Positions 8,311 to 18,787 are shown, counted from the first letter of the stretch. The stretch is DNA of 64,000 nt from Desulfovibrio sp. G11 (GCF_900243745.1 NZ_LT984798.1:2040501-2104500); one strand, 5' to 3'. Program-made: numbers and translations. Notes: a model not told the origin generated them from the sequence alone.

Positions 8311-9243
8311 TTAAAGCAGTTTGCGCTGCTCCATGTCCATATGCATGACCCACTGGGTTATGGGCGACACACCGCGCGCTTGCGGGCTGTGGAACCAGTG
8401 GATGTCGGACTTGCCCTGTTCAAGTACGGCCCAGTTGGTAAATTCGGTGCCAAGCACAAGGGCCGGACTGGGGCCTTCATGCACACGGGCGTGGAGCACA
8501 TTGCAGGTGCACCAGAAAGTAACGATTTTTTCTTCCTTGCCCATGCCGTAAATTATAAGACAAAGTAACTGCGAACCTTTGTCCAGGTCAACCGGCTTGA
8601 CATCCAGATCTTCCATGGGAAAACGCAGGGCCATGCCTGTGGCCGAGATGTTTTCCACCTGCACCGACTCTTTTTCCATGCCGCGCCGGTAGTGCAGAAG
8701 CGGGCGGTTTATTTCGGCCGTATTGCGGGGCATGGCCTTGTTGGGGTCCAGCTCCCACACGCCGATAACGCGTATTTTTTCTTTGGGTGGTTTGATGCGG
8801 ATGAAAAGGCGTTTTTGCCCGGCATCAAGATCTTCGGGAGAAGCCAGGTGCAGCCGGGATTTTTCCCGTCCAGCTTCTACTGACACGATGGTGGAGCGAA
8901 ATTTGTAAAAGCTCGCGCCTTCGGGCAGGGTGGCCCGAAAATAGATTTCCACGGGCATGCCCGCCAGTTCCTGCGAGATAAAGCCCAGAACCTCCATGCC
9001 AAGAACCGTGGGAGAGATGCTTTGCAGCAGGGCGGCAAGGCCTTTGTGGGTGGATGCCTTGTCCAGCACGTTGATATCGAAGATTTCGTTCTGTTCCTGC
9101 GCCGTTTCAAGCAGTTTTCGGATGATGGCCTTGCGCCGGGCCTCTTGCCGCTGCCGCTGTACACGCGCCTGAACGACGACGAAGATCGTGCAGAAAATGA
9201 TCAGCACCACGGCGAAGACCAGGAGAAGTTGTTTGCCTGTCAT
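8311..9243 (-). CDS. Membrane-anchored PilZ-domain protein
   Basis: 310 aa. One N-terminal membrane segment (LLLVFAVVLIIFCTIFVVV, residues ~5-23) is followed by a basic helix. The middle resembles the YcgR-like N-terminal fold, and the C-terminal PilZ domain shows an arginine-bearing segment (RLFIRIKPP and HYRRGMEKES) then ENISATGMALRF, the [D/N]xSxxG c-di-GMP contact. It probably senses c-di-GMP at the inner membrane. The start at 9243 (MTGKQLL) is chosen because the membrane helix begins there; the frame is open ~69 codons further up without similarity. 121 bases below mnmG. Confidence 0.82.
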   Translation of the reverse strand: MTGKQLLLVFAVVLIIFCTIFVVVQARVQRQRQEARRKAIIRKLLETAQEQNEIFDINVLDKASTHKGLAALLQSISPTVLGMEVLGFISQELAGMPVEIYFRATLPEGASFYKFRSTIVSVEAGREKSRLHLASPEDLDAGQKRLFIRIKPPKEKIRVIGVWELDPNKAMPRNTAEINRPLLHYRRGMEKESVQVENISATGMALRFPMEDLDVKPVDLDKGSQLLCLIIYGMGKEEKIVTFWCTCNVLHARVHEGPSPALVLGTEFTNWAVLEQGKSDIHWFHSPQARGVSPITQWVMHMDMEQRKLL

Positions 9244-9364
9244 AGACTCACCGAATACGTTCCGCTGTGCCGTGAGGAGCCTTGCGGCCCCTCCGGTCCG
9301 GCCGGAGGAAGAATAATTTTTGGCCCGGGGCCTGCCGTGTGCCTGCTGTGCCGCCTTGCCGACA

Positions 9365-11347
9365 TCAGAGCAGGCCCAGTTTGTGCAAGTGTATTTCCAG
9401 GCAGCCCACTGCCGCCGGGGTGACCCCTGAAATGCGCCCGGCCTGGCCAAGGCTCAGGGGTCTGACACGGTCGAGCTTTTCCGTCACCTCACGGGACAAC
9501 CCTGCTACTGTGGCATAATCCAAATCCGGGGGCAAGGCTGTGGACTCAAGCTTTGCCGCGCGCGCAACCAGTTCGCGTTGACGGCTCAGATATCCCGCAT
9601 ACTTGATCTCTGTCTGCACGCTTTCACACACGCCAGCTCCGGCCAGCGCCATCTCATGCTCAAGAAATTCCGCGGCGGCGGCCGTGTCTTCACAGGCACA
9701 GGAGCGCAGAAGTGCCGCAAGGCCGTGCAGGTCCAGTTCGGGCCTGCGCAGGGCCTCGGCCAGGGTGCGCCCAACGGGCAGGTCGGCGGTCTTGCCTGTA
9801 GCGGACATGCCCGTTGTTACGGTGCCTTTATCTTGCCCAGAGTCCGTTGCAGGTCCATCCGCGAGAGAGCCGCGCCCTGGGGCAGGGATGCGTTTTTGCT
9901 CGAGGCCCGAACGCAGGCGGTTTGCGGCATCCTGCTTGCGGCAGAATGCATCCCAATGGGCATCGTTTACCAGGCCCAGCTGCCGCCCGTGGGGCGTCAG
10001 GCGTGTATCGGCATTGTCTTCGCGCAGCAGCAGGCGGTGTTCGGCGCGCGAGGTAAACATGCGGTAAGGCTCCTGAGTGCCAGAAGTTACCAGATCGTCC
10101 ACCAGAACAGCCATGTAGGCCTCGTCGCGTCCCAGCAGAAAGGGCGGCATTTCACGCAGCCTGCACGAAATGTTCAGCGCCGCCCACAGGCCCTGGGCCG
10201 CAGCCTCTTCGTAGCCGGAAGTGCCGTTGATCTGCCCCGCCAGCCACAGGCCGGGAACGGCCTTGCTTTCAAGGGTGGGCATAAGCTGCACGGGATCGGA
10301 AAAATCGTATTCGATGGCGTAGCCCGGGCGCAGCATGACGGCGTTTTCCAGGCCGGGAACAGCGTGGATCATGCCGATCTGCACATCCAGCGGCAGGCTG
10401 GTGGAGATGCCGTTGGCATAAACTTCGGCGCTGTCCAGGCCTTCAGGTTCAAGGAATATCTGATGCCGTTCCCTGTCGGGAAAGCGGGCGATCTTGTCTT
10501 CAATGGAGGGGCAGTAACGCGCGCCCGTTCCCTTGATAACGCCCGTGAACATGGGCGAGCGGGCAAAGCCGCTGCGGATGATCTCGTGGGCCTGCTCATT
10601 GGTCCAGGTCACATGGCAGGGAACCTGAGGCAAGACCGGGCCTGGGCCGTGAAAACTGAATGCCGGTGCCGGATCATCACCTTTTTGCTCTTCCAGCACG
10701 GCATAATTGATGGATGATTTCAACAGCCGCGGGGTAGTGCCTGTTTTGAGGCGGCCCAGTTCAAAGCCCAGAGTGCGCAGACTGTCGGAAAGACCCAGTG
10801 CGGGCGCATCGCCAAGGCGGCCGCCGGGGATGCTGGTCAGCCCCATATGGATGCGGCCGTCAAGGAATGTTCCCGTGGTCAGCAGCACATGGCGGGCGGA
10901 AAACTCAAGCCCCTGTGCCGTGCGCACACCTGTGGCGCGGCTGTCGCCCGCGGTGATTTCGATGACAGAATCCTGCCAGATGCGCAGCCCGGGCGTGGAA
11001 TAGAGCGTCTGTTGCACCACTCGCTGATAGACAAGGCGGTCCATCTGCGCGCGGGTAGCCCGCACGGCCGGTCCTTTGCTCATGTTCAGCATGCGAAACT
11101 GTATGCCCGCGGCATCGGCCCACAGGCCCATCATGCCGCCCAGGGCGTCGATTTCGCGCGCCATGTGCCCCTTGGCAAGGCCGCCGATGGCGGGATTGCA
11201 GGAAAGGTAGCCCAGGCGGTCAAGGTTGCCGCTGATGAGCAGCACGCTGTGTCCCATGCGGGCAAGGGCCACGGCGGCTTCGCAGCCGGCATGGCCGCCT
11301 CCGGCCACGATGCAGTCAAATGTGCTTGCGTTGTATGAATCAGACAT
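9365..11347 (-). CDS. mnmG: tRNA uridine-5-carboxymethylaminomethyl modification enzyme
   Basis: With MnmE it modifies U34 in the wobble position of several tRNAs. The FAD-binding motif [10 protein letters not shown] is at residues ~16-25, [17 protein letters not shown] is the family signature, and the C-terminal tRNA-binding helical domain ends [19 protein letters not shown]. The 660-aa length is slightly above average because of a ~45-residue Gly/Thr/Asp-rich insertion before the C-terminal domain (around [17 protein letters not shown]). Its ATG overlaps the upstream M20 gene by eight bases. Confidence 0.96.
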   Translation of the reverse strand: MSDSYNASTFDCIVAGGGHAGCEAAVALARMGHSVLLISGNLDRLGYLSCNPAIGGLAKGHMAREIDALGGMMGLWADAAGIQFRMLNMSKGPAVRATRAQMDRLVYQRVVQQTLYSTPGLRIWQDSVIEITAGDSRATGVRTAQGLEFSARHVLLTTGTFLDGRIHMGLTSIPGGRLGDAPALGLSDSLRTLGFELGRLKTGTTPRLLKSSINYAVLEEQKGDDPAPAFSFHGPGPVLPQVPCHVTWTNEQAHEIIRSGFARSPMFTGVIKGTGARYCPSIEDKIARFPDRERHQIFLEPEGLDSAEVYANGISTSLPLDVQIGMIHAVPGLENAVMLRPGYAIEYDFSDPVQLMPTLESKAVPGLWLAGQINGTSGYEEAAAQGLWAALNISCRLREMPPFLLGRDEAYMAVLVDDLVTSGTQEPYRMFTSRAEHRLLLREDNADTRLTPHGRQLGLVNDAHWDAFCRKQDAANRLRSGLEQKRIPAPGRGSLADGPATDSGQDKGTVTTGMSATGKTADLPVGRTLAEALRRPELDLHGLAALLRSCACEDTAAAAEFLEHEMALAGAGVCESVQTEIKYAGYLSRQRELVARAAKLESTALPPDLDYATVAGLSREVTEKLDRVRPLSLGQAGRISGVTPAAVGCLEIHLHKLGLL

Positions 11348-12581
11348 GGGCGGAATTCATGAGTATGTGGGTGAACACCTGGGCATCTTTAATGGCTGCG
11401 GTGATGGAGGAGCGCTCGTTGGGCTGATGGCAGGTGTTTTCAACACAGCTCCATACGGCGGCGGCAAGGCCGCGCTGCCGCAGTTGCGCCGCCACGGTAG
11501 CCCCGCCAATGCCCACGACCCTGCCTTCAACCCCATATACTTCGGCCACAGCGGTCTTGAGGGCCGCTATGATCGGGCTGTCTTCAGCCAGGCCCGAAGC
11601 GGCCTGCTGTTGTACAACGCTGATTTCTATGCGCACACCGTGGCGTTCTGCCACCACGTCTGCCAGCGCGCGCGTCCTGTCCAGCACCGCCTGCGGGTCC
11701 ACCTGCGGCAAAAGGCGGCAGTCCACATAGAAAACGTCATCGCCCGGCACGGTGTTGATGTTGGGCACATTGGCATCGTGCTTGCCGGGTACAAAGGTGG
11801 AAGCGGGAGGATTGAAAAGCGGGTCGGCAGCATCAAAAGCCGCGTTCAGGCCGTGATGGCAGGCGAGAGCCATGTCCGCCCCGGCCAGAAAGGCGTTGCG
11901 GCCCTTGTGAGGAGTTGAGGCATGGCATTGCACGCCAATGGTGCGGATCTTGAGCCAGAGCTGTCCTTTTTCTGCCACCTCGATGACGTCGCCCTGCCGC
12001 GAACCGGCGTCAGGTACGATATACAGGTCGTCTTGGCTGAAAAGTCCGGACCTGGCAGTGAGGACGTGCTCCAGCCCGTACGTGCTGCCTGTTTCTTCAT
12101 CGGCCATAAAGACAAGGCCAAGACTCAGTTCCGGCGTAATGTGGCGCTGTTGCAGTTCTTCGGCCAGCAGCAGCATGCTTGTTATGGCCTGCTGGTTGTC
12201 CTCCACGCCGCGGCCGTAAAGCATGTCGCCCTCGCGCCGTACCTGCCACGGGTCGGACTGCCAGGCAGAAAGATCGCCGGGGGGGACAACGTCCATGTGG
12301 CCGAAAAGCCAGAGCGTACGTTTTGTTCTGCCCGGGATGCGGGCAACAAGATTGGGCCGCACACCTGAGGAAACACGGCTGTCAGGGGCGTCCACATGCA
12401 CAAGGTCCTTTATGCCGCAGGCCTTGAGCCATGCGGCGATAATGGCGGCCTTGGCCTGCTCGCCGTCACCGCCGTTATCCGGTCCCAGAGCCGGGCAGGC
12501 CGTAAGCGCGCTTTGCAGCGTCACCACGCGGTCCTCGCGCCCGGCAAGGCCGTGTAAAAGGGCGTCCATATCCTTATGCAT
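11340..12581 (-). CDS. M20 family metallopeptidase (ArgE/DapE/ACY1 type)
   Basis: 413 aa. Zinc ligands are visible: His and Asp in [10 protein letters not shown], Asp in YGRGVEDN, Glu in [10 protein letters not shown], a later Asp in VPDAGS and His in ENTCHQPNE. The insertion dimerisation domain lies at ~185-300 ([12 protein letters not shown]). Substrate is unclear: the family covers acetylornithine, succinyl-diaminopimelate and dipeptide hydrolases, and this one is closest in style to the YgeY/DapE-like group. Start at 12581 ([11 protein letters not shown]) has GAGG upstream; an in-frame ATG 15 codons earlier has none. Confidence 0.87.
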   Translation of the reverse strand: MHKDMDALLHGLAGREDRVVTLQSALTACPALGPDNGGDGEQAKAAIIAAWLKACGIKDLVHVDAPDSRVSSGVRPNLVARIPGRTKRTLWLFGHMDVVPPGDLSAWQSDPWQVRREGDMLYGRGVEDNQQAITSMLLLAEELQQRHITPELSLGLVFMADEETGSTYGLEHVLTARSGLFSQDDLYIVPDAGSRQGDVIEVAEKGQLWLKIRTIGVQCHASTPHKGRNAFLAGADMALACHHGLNAAFDAADPLFNPPASTFVPGKHDANVPNINTVPGDDVFYVDCRLLPQVDPQAVLDRTRALADVVAERHGVRIEISVVQQQAASGLAEDSPIIAALKTAVAEVYGVEGRVVGIGGATVAAQLRQRGLAAAVWSCVENTCHQPNERSSITAAIKDAQVFTHILMNSAHV

Positions 12582-13188
12582 CTTTTTCCTCTTGCCCAGT
12601 TTCGCACTGAATCCGTGCAGCCGCAATGTTTTTCATGCCGTCGTCGCCGCAGGGCGGGCAACATCTGCTGCGGCCACTTTTTTATCTGCCCCGTAAGGAT
12701 TCCGTAGAGAACGCCCGTGATGCTGTGCCTGCAATAGTTGTGCGGGCTTCGCCCGTTGCGGCATGGGCAGGTGCCACAGGCCGTGCGGTGGCGCAGAAAT
12801 GAAAAACCAAGAGGCTGCTTGCGCAGCCCCTTGGGGGGAAGCATGGCCCGGATGTGGCCGCCGCACGGCTAAAGAAACGGAAAAACGGCCTGTGCCGTGC
12901 GGATTGGTTCGCAGCGGAACAAAAGCCGAAAATCCGACGTCTTTCACATCCAGCCAGAGCAGTGCAACTTTGCGAATCTGTATTCCCGAAGTCCGCCTCG
13001 GCGGCCACTGTGGCGTTTAGCCGTGCAGTCTGGCCGCGCATAGCTTCGGTGATCAGTCTGCCCGCACGTCGCCAGAGCAATTTCAAAGTAAAAACTGCTC
13101 TGTACAGGGATACGAAAAAATCCGCACCTGTTTCGCAGCAAGAGCCTGTGTAAAGCTCCTGCGGAGCATTCGCCCGATTGTGCGTGCT
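12582..13188. other. 607-base gap without a recognised gene
   Basis: It holds the M20 promoter region and the end of the PxxKW transcript. A GC hairpin with arms GGCTGC/GCAGCC inside CCAAG/CTTGG lies at 12807-12834. An AGAGCA/TGCTCT inverted repeat surrounds AT-rich sequence near 13074-13101. No frame has family-like content. Confidence 0.4.
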
Positions 13189-13452
13189 CTAGCGGCCCTT
13201 GGCGGAGCGCTTGGACGCCTTGAGGGGGTTGACCTTGGAGCCGGAAGCGGACTGGGCTTTCACATGAGTGGCGAAATTGCAGCGGCCGCCGACCCATTTT
13301 TTGGCAGGGACAGGGTAGCTGGAGCAGAACTGCTCGTCTTCAAATTCGCGCACGCGTTCACAGCCGGCACACTGCTCCACCACCGGGGCAAGAACAAAGC
13401 CGTTGAGTACCACACCTTCGTCGGTCTTGGTGGCGTTTTCCAGAGCGGTCAT
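13189..13452 (-). CDS. PxxKW family cysteine-rich protein
   Basis: 87 aa, soluble. The name-giving motif PAKKW is in YPVPAKKWVGGRCNFATH, with cysteines in QCAGCERV, FCSSY and GRCNFA that could bind a metal. A basic Lys/Arg tail (KASKRSAKGR) ends the protein. The family is small, of unknown function, and common in sulfate-reducing deltaproteobacteria. The start is the ATG at 13452 with GGAGG seven bases upstream; the longer open frame above it is not supported. It lies 199 bases below mtaD. Confidence 0.87.
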   Translation of the reverse strand: MTALENATKTDEGVVLNGFVLAPVVEQCAGCERVREFEDEQFCSSYPVPAKKWVGGRCNFATHVKAQSASGSKVNPLKASKRSAKGR

Positions 13453-13651
13453 AGCAAATCCTCCATGCGCCGAAGCGCCGTATTGCGAAATAGCGGCGGC
13501 ACTGGGCCGCCGGTTCGGAATGGAGAAATATAGCCGAACGCAAGCCGCTGTCAAGAGGCGAGAGGCGAGAATTTCCTGGCAGCGGCGGCTAGGGCGGATA
13601 TGCCCCATGCCCCAGGCCGGAAATGCGGCCCTGCCGCCCCGCGTGGGCGGG

Positions 13652-14974
13652 TCAGGCCAAACCGGCCTGGCGGCGTACAAAGTCACGTATGGAGGTCATT
13701 TCGCGGCACAGGGCGTCATAGTCGAAACGGGTAAATTTTCCATCCTCATAAACAATTTCTCCGGCAATCATCGTCATACGGTTTTCCATGCCGGTGGCAG
13801 CGTAAACAAGGTGTGAAACGGCATTGTACAGGGGTTGCATATTGGGGGCCGCAAGGTCCAGGGCCACGCAGTCCGCCGCCTTGCCCACGGCCAGGCTGCC
13901 CAGGCGGTTGTCGTGCATGGCGGCCGCTCCGCCAAGAGTGGCCATGTCCAGCACGGTCTGGGCCGGCAGAAGGGTAGGATCCATGCCGGTGAGCTTGTGC
14001 AGCAGGGCGGCACGACCCATTTCGGTAAACATGTTAAGCCGGTTGTTGCTGGCGGCTCCGTCTGTTCCCAAGGCGACGGGCATGCCCCGCTCAAGCATGG
14101 CGGGTACGGGGGATGCGCCGGAGGCAAGCTTCATGTTTGAGGAAATATTATGGACCGCCACCGCGCCCCTTTGGGCCAGGAAGTCCAGTTCGTCCGGGGT
14201 GACGTCCACCACATGGGCCAGCGTGCAGGGGCCATCCAGCAGCTCAAGGCTGCGGCAGCAGGCCACGGGCCTTTTACCGTGCGCATGCAGGCATATCTGT
14301 GTTTCTTCGGCTGTTTCGGCCAGATGCATGTGAAGCGGCAGGGCCAGCTCGCGGGCAAGGTCGCGGCAGGCGGCGAGTATTTCTGGCGTCGTGGTGTAAA
14401 CGCTGTGCGGGTTGACGGCTATGCTCAGTCTGGGATGCCCCGCGTATTTTTGTGCCAGGGCGCGGGTTTCCTCGAGGGCCGCCTCCGGGCCGGGAAAGGC
14501 GGCGGAAGGAAAGGCAAAAACCACCTCGCCCCCCAGGCAGCGCAGCCCGGCTTGATCCGCAGCAGCCATGGCCTCTTTTTCAAAAATGTACATATCCACG
14601 CAGGCTGTTGTGCCGGTGCGCAGCATCTCCGCATAGCCCATAAGGCTGCCAAGGCGCACGATTTCGGGCGTGAGCTTTTGCTCCACCGGAAAGATGCGCT
14701 TGTTGAGCCAGTCCATAAGGGGCATGTCATCGGCCAGGCCGCGCAAAAAGGTCATGGCCGAATGCGTATGGGCATTGACAAGGCCCGGCAGCAACAGGCA
14801 CCGGCCGAAATCGGCTTCATGGCGAGGCTGCCAGCAGGTGATCATTTCATGACGCGGGCCGAGATCGGCCACGATGCCGTCTGTAACGGCCATGCTGGCG
14901 TTTTCAAGAATGCGGCGTTCTTTGTCCTGAGTGACAATGAGGGCGGCGTGAACAAGTGTCTGGCAGGGGCGCAT
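13652..14974 (-). CDS. mtaD: 5-methylthioadenosine/S-adenosylhomocysteine deaminase
   Basis: 440-aa amidohydrolase. Metal ligands are the NAHTHSA pair, His in LPLHMHLAETAEE, His in CTLAHVVDV and Asp in VALGTDGAASNN, all typical of the ATZ/TRZ-MtaD group. It deaminates MTA or SAH to the inosyl products, an alternative route for clearing SAM by-products. ATG at 14974 follows AGGAG. It is transcribed away from yajC, and the 357-base divergent gap holds both promoters. Confidence 0.88.
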   Translation of the reverse strand: MRPCQTLVHAALIVTQDKERRILENASMAVTDGIVADLGPRHEMITCWQPRHEADFGRCLLLPGLVNAHTHSAMTFLRGLADDMPLMDWLNKRIFPVEQKLTPEIVRLGSLMGYAEMLRTGTTACVDMYIFEKEAMAAADQAGLRCLGGEVVFAFPSAAFPGPEAALEETRALAQKYAGHPRLSIAVNPHSVYTTTPEILAACRDLARELALPLHMHLAETAEETQICLHAHGKRPVACCRSLELLDGPCTLAHVVDVTPDELDFLAQRGAVAVHNISSNMKLASGASPVPAMLERGMPVALGTDGAASNNRLNMFTEMGRAALLHKLTGMDPTLLPAQTVLDMATLGGAAAMHDNRLGSLAVGKAADCVALDLAAPNMQPLYNAVSHLVYAATGMENRMTMIAGEIVYEDGKFTRFDYDALCREMTSIRDFVRRQAGLA

Positions 14975-15193
14975 GGCAACTCCTGTGCGGCGTTTGCGAA
15001 AAAATATTCTGTAGCCCCGTCAGCTACGGGATGCAAGTTCCTGTGTGGCATGCATCCTTATCCCGTGCGTGACATGTGCCGAAGCGGCGCTGCACATGCG
15101 CTTCCGGCTTTGCCCGACGTGCGCCAGGACGCTGCGGAAAAAAACATCTTGCGGCTGTGGGGCGTTTTACCGCGCCGGACGCGGCGGAAAAGC

Positions 15194-15222
15194 TTGCAAG
15201 ATTGAACGCCAGCGTATATAGA
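15194..15222 (+). promoter_or_regulatory. Candidate sigma-70 promoter of yajC-secDF inside an inverted repeat
   Basis: TTGCAA (15194-15199) and TATAGA (15217-15222) are 17 bases apart. The -10 lies in the 12-base loop of a perfect inverted repeat CCAGCG (15209-15214) / CGCTGG (15227-15232), which could be an operator. Activity is inferred. Confidence 0.45.
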
Positions 15223-15331
15223 AATTCGCTGGTATTGTGCGCAAACCGGCACAAGGACGGCTTTGGGGGCCGCCCCCGGTGTGCGTGAAGTTCACTGGCA
15301 TATGACTCAGCCACACCTTTGGAGGTGCGTT

Positions 15332-15667
15332 TTGTTTGAATCCGTAGCCTACGCCATGGGTACGCCCCAGGCTGGCGGCGCCCCCGCCGGCGGCGCCGAC
15401 ATGCTGATGCAGTTCCTTCCCCTCATCGTGATGTTCGTCATCTTCTGGTTTCTGCTTATCCGTCCGCAGCAGAAGAGGGCCAAAGCTCACAAGCTCATGC
15501 TTTCCGAACTGAAGCGGGGCGACCACGTTCTCACATCGAGCGGGCTTATCGGGCGCATTCTTGAAATTGACGACGAGCAGGTGCTGCTTGAATGCGGCGA
15601 AGCCAAGCTGCGCGTTACGCGCGGCGCCATTGGCGGCCTGGTGCCCGGCAAGGGCGACAGCAAGTAG
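15332..15667 (+). CDS. yajC: Preprotein translocase subunit YajC
   Basis: 111 aa, single-pass inner-membrane protein that associates with SecDF. A hydrophobic segment (FLPLIVMFVIFWFLLI) is followed by the family hallmark RPQQKRAKAH and a cytoplasmic domain (LKRGDHVLTSSGLIGRI). The best start is a TTG at 15332, six bases after GGAGG (15321-15325); upstream ATG codons in the frame have no ribosome site and add no conserved sequence. A Gly/Ala/Pro-rich segment precedes the membrane helix. First gene of yajC-secD-secF. Confidence 0.94.
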   Translation: MFESVAYAMGTPQAGGAPAGGADMLMQFLPLIVMFVIFWFLLIRPQQKRAKAHKLMLSELKRGDHVLTSSGLIGRILEIDDEQVLLECGEAKLRVTRGAIGGLVPGKGDSK

Positions 15668-15714
15668 CAGCCCAGGTTTTTTGGCATGTCCGGCCCGTGA
15701 GCTGGCCTTATAAG

Positions 15715-15748
15715 GGCCGGCTCAGGGGCTTTTGCCCTTAAGCCGGCC
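15715..15748 (+). terminator. Hairpin between yajC and secD
   Basis: GGCCGGCT/AGCCGGCC form an 8-bp stem, with a short inner stem around AGGGGC...GCCCTT. A T-run (TTTTT) follows nine bases later. It may attenuate read-through from yajC into secD or merely cap an mRNA end. Confidence 0.4.
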
Positions 15749-15933
15749 TGCCGGATCTGATTTTTATCGGGAAGCGGCATCGGCCCTTCTCTTCTGACTG
15801 AACGCGGTCTCCGCGTTCCGCGTATCATTTCGCCGCCGTGGGCGTCCGCCCTGCCCACGGCCTGCAAGGCTCCGGGCGTGCAGTGCCCATCTGGGCATGC
15901 TGTGCTTTAAATCTGTTGTCTGGAAGGTGAACG

Positions 15934-17514
15934 ATGGGTCTGCGCTGGCGCCTGATCTTGGCTTCGTTGGTATTTCTTGTTTCTCTTGTGTACGCGCTGC
16001 CGAGCGTGCCCGTTATCGGGCCTGCCCTGGAGCGCGTTTTGCCGTCCAGCAAGATCAATCTCGGTCTTGACCTCAAGGGGGGCATACACCTGACTTTGGG
16101 CGTGGACGTGGCCAAGGCCGTGAGCAATTCCCTGGCTCTGGCCGGGCAGGATCTGCGCCGTATGGCCCAGGATGAAAAGATCATTGTGCTGCGCCCCCGC
16201 GTTGTGGGCGGCACAACCCTTGAATTCATTCTGCCCCGCGCTGAAAACGAGAGCAAGCTGCGCGAGATTCTGGCCCGTCATTTCCCCCAGTTGAGCGTGG
16301 CCCAGCCCCTGGCGGGCGAAGGCGGCCAGTTGCGCTATGTGGCCCACTTCACCCCGGCCGAAGTGAAAAGACTTGAAGACATGGCCCTTGACCAGGCACT
16401 GCGCACTATCCGTAACCGTATTGACCAGTTCGGTGTGGCCGAACCCGACATACGCAAGCAGGCCGGCAACCGCATTCAGGTGCAGCTGCCCGGCATTTCC
16501 GATCCGCGCCGCGCTGTGCAGATTATCGGCCAGACGGCCCATCTGGAATTTCATCTGGTCCGGGAGGATGTGGACCCCGGCAAGGCTGTGCTGCCTCCCG
16601 GGGTTGTCGTTCTGCCCATGCTTGAGAAAAATCCCGGGCAGCAGGCGGCCGAAGGCCGTATTGCGGTTGAAAAGGACGCCATGCTCACCGGCGAAGATGT
16701 GGCTGATGCCCGTCCTGCCTTTGACAACATGAACCAGTCGTATGTGACCATGAGCTTCAACGCCCGCGGAGCGCGTATTTTTGAGCGCGTCACCGGTGAA
16801 AGCGTGGGGCGGCGCATGGCCATTGTGCTGGACGGCAAGGTGTATTCCGCCCCTGTTATCCGTGAGCGCATCGGCGGCGGTAAGGCCAGCATCTCGGGTA
16901 ACTTCACCACCGCCGAGGCCCAGGACCTGGCTATTGTGCTGCGGGCCGGCTCGCTGCCTGCGCCTGTTTCGGTGCTTGAAGAACGCAGCGTTGGCCCCTC
17001 CCTTGGGCAGGAAGCCATTGACAGCGGCATCAGTGCGGCCCTGGTGGGCGCAGCCGCCGTGGTCATTTTTATTGGTTTCTATTACGGCGTCAGCGGCCTT
17101 ATTGCCGACCTCATGCTGTGTTTCACCATGCTTATCGTCATGGCCGGCATGGGCGCGTTCGGCGCGACCCTGACCCTGCCGGGCATTGCGGGCATAGTGC
17201 TGACCATCGGCATGGCGGTGGACGCCAACGTGCTCATCTACGAACGAATACGCGAAGAGCTGCGGCTGGGGCTAACACCGCTGGCGGCAGTGCGCGCGGG
17301 TTTTGACCGGGCCATGGTTTCCATTACGGACGCCAACCTGACCTCCATTATTGTCACGGTCATTCTGTACCAGTTCGGCACAGGCCCCATCAGAGGCTTT
17401 GCGGTAACCCTGGGGCTGGGCATTGTTGCCTCCATGTTTACGGCCATCTTCGTTTCGCGGGCCATTTTTGAAGAATGGGCGCGCCATTGCGGTCCCAAGG
17501 GCCTGAGCATATAG
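15934..17514 (+). CDS. secD: Protein translocase subunit SecD
   Basis: 526-aa inner-membrane protein of the RND superfamily that uses the proton gradient to help pull preproteins out of SecYEG. An N-terminal membrane helix precedes the P1 domain with LGLDLKGGIHLTLGVDV; TMs 2-6 lie after ~360, including GMAVDANVLIYERIREE, the signature in TM4-5. ATG at 15934 is preceded by GGAAGG. The stop is 17 bases before secF. Confidence 0.97.
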   Translation: MGLRWRLILASLVFLVSLVYALPSVPVIGPALERVLPSSKINLGLDLKGGIHLTLGVDVAKAVSNSLALAGQDLRRMAQDEKIIVLRPRVVGGTTLEFILPRAENESKLREILARHFPQLSVAQPLAGEGGQLRYVAHFTPAEVKRLEDMALDQALRTIRNRIDQFGVAEPDIRKQAGNRIQVQLPGISDPRRAVQIIGQTAHLEFHLVREDVDPGKAVLPPGVVVLPMLEKNPGQQAAEGRIAVEKDAMLTGEDVADARPAFDNMNQSYVTMSFNARGARIFERVTGESVGRRMAIVLDGKVYSAPVIRERIGGGKASISGNFTTAEAQDLAIVLRAGSLPAPVSVLEERSVGPSLGQEAIDSGISAALVGAAAVVIFIGFYYGVSGLIADLMLCFTMLIVMAGMGAFGATLTLPGIAGIVLTIGMAVDANVLIYERIREELRLGLTPLAAVRAGFDRAMVSITDANLTSIIVTVILYQFGTGPIRGFAVTLGLGIVASMFTAIFVSRAIFEEWARHCGPKGLSI

Positions 17515-17531
17515 CGCGCCGGGAGGCTGTC

Positions 17532-18635
17532 ATGAGTTTTACCTTTGTCAAGCACGACACCAATATCGATTTCATTGGCAAGCGCTACTGGGTGTACGGC
17601 ATTTCCGTAGCCCTTATTCTTATAGGCATAGCTTCGGCCATCTGGGGCAATGGCCTCAAGATGGGCATCGACTTTGCGGGCGGTGTTATCGTCCAGGTAC
17701 AGTTTCAGGAGCCCGTCGCCGACGAAGCCCTGAAAAAGAGTCTGGATATTCCGGCGCTGCCCGGCATCAGCACCCAGCGCTTCGGTGAGGGCGGGCGGGA
17801 TTACCTGCTGCGCTTCAGCAGTGCGGAAAACGCCGATGCAACGCAGTTACGCACCTCGGTTGTGGACGCGCTGGCGGCGACCTTTCCCGGCAATGCCGCC
17901 GAAATTGTGCGCCTTGAAATTGTCGGCCCCAAGGTGGGCGCAGACCTGACAAACAAGGCCCTGAGCGCTCTTTATTACGCCATTCTGCTCATTGCGGTCT
18001 ATATTTCCGGCCGCTTCGAGCAGCGTTGGATGGCAGGCGTGATCATGGCCGGAGCCTTGTGGGGCGGCATCTATCTGGCGGGGCTTACCGGACTCAGCAT
18101 GGGGTGGCTTGTGATGCTGGCCCTGAGCATAACCGTGCTTGTCTGCTTTGTGTTGCGGCTGAACTTTGCCCTGGGGGCAGTGGTGGGGCTGATACATGAC
18201 GTGGCCATCACCGTAGGACTACTGTCTTTGCTGGATGTGGAAATTGACCTTAACGTCATGGCGGCCCTGATGACCCTGGTGGGCTTTTCGCTCAACGACA
18301 CCATCATCATCTACGACCGCCTGCGTGAAAACCTGCGCGCCACGCCAGAACTGGACATGGCCCATCTTATCAACAAGAGTGTCAACCAGACGCTTTCACG
18401 CACCATCCTGACCAGCGGCACGACCTTCCTGTCTACCCTTGCGCTTTACCTGCTTGGTGGTGGCGTCATTCATGACTTTGCGCTGACCATGCTCATTGGT
18501 GTGGTGGTGGGCACGGCTTCGTCCATTTACGTGTCTTCCGCCATGTTGCTGGCCCTGGGCGATACGGATTTTTACGTAAGCCTGGTGCAGAAGAAAGACA
18601 AATTCGAACGGCCGGGAGAGCACGGCGTGGTATAG
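17532..18635 (+). CDS. secF: Protein translocase subunit SecF
   Basis: 367-aa partner of SecD. KMGIDFAGGVIVQVQF is the SecF form of the P1 motif after the first membrane helix, and the C-terminal half has five hydrophobic segments with LVGFSLNDTIIIYDRLREN, equivalent to the SecD TM4-5 motif. The ATG at 17532 has GGGAGG upstream; the open frame extends earlier but overlaps secD without purpose. A clean terminator follows 27 bases after the stop. Confidence 0.97.
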   Translation: MSFTFVKHDTNIDFIGKRYWVYGISVALILIGIASAIWGNGLKMGIDFAGGVIVQVQFQEPVADEALKKSLDIPALPGISTQRFGEGGRDYLLRFSSAENADATQLRTSVVDALAATFPGNAAEIVRLEIVGPKVGADLTNKALSALYYAILLIAVYISGRFEQRWMAGVIMAGALWGGIYLAGLTGLSMGWLVMLALSITVLVCFVLRLNFALGAVVGLIHDVAITVGLLSLLDVEIDLNVMAALMTLVGFSLNDTIIIYDRLRENLRATPELDMAHLINKSVNQTLSRTILTSGTTFLSTLALYLLGGGVIHDFALTMLIGVVVGTASSIYVSSAMLLALGDTDFYVSLVQKKDKFERPGEHGVV

Positions 18636-18661
18636 CCGCCGCATACATGTCTTGAATACTC

Positions 18662-18695
18662 AGGCCCCCGTAGCATTGATGCGGGGGCCTTTTTG
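18662..18695 (+). terminator. Terminator of yajC-secD-secF
   Basis: AGGCCCCCG/CGGGGGCCT stem of nine pairs, an 11-base loop, then TTTTT. Confidence 0.92.
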
Positions 18696-18787
18696 CATAA
18701 CATCTTTCACCGCTGGGAGGAAAATGGCGGAGTTTTGTGAAGCCTGAAAACGCCCAGCGGGGATTAACGCTGAAGAGGGTATGTAAT

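Noticed and set aside
8018..8353. 111-codon frame on the minus strand between corC and the PilZ gene
   Set aside because: It overlaps the PilZ gene end, has no ribosome site and its composition is Arg/Gly/Thr-rich without any family pattern.
12982..13012. Cobalamin-riboswitch-like GCCACTG string
   Set aside because: Only the short string is present; the rest of the conserved B12-box and core is missing, and no B12 gene follows.
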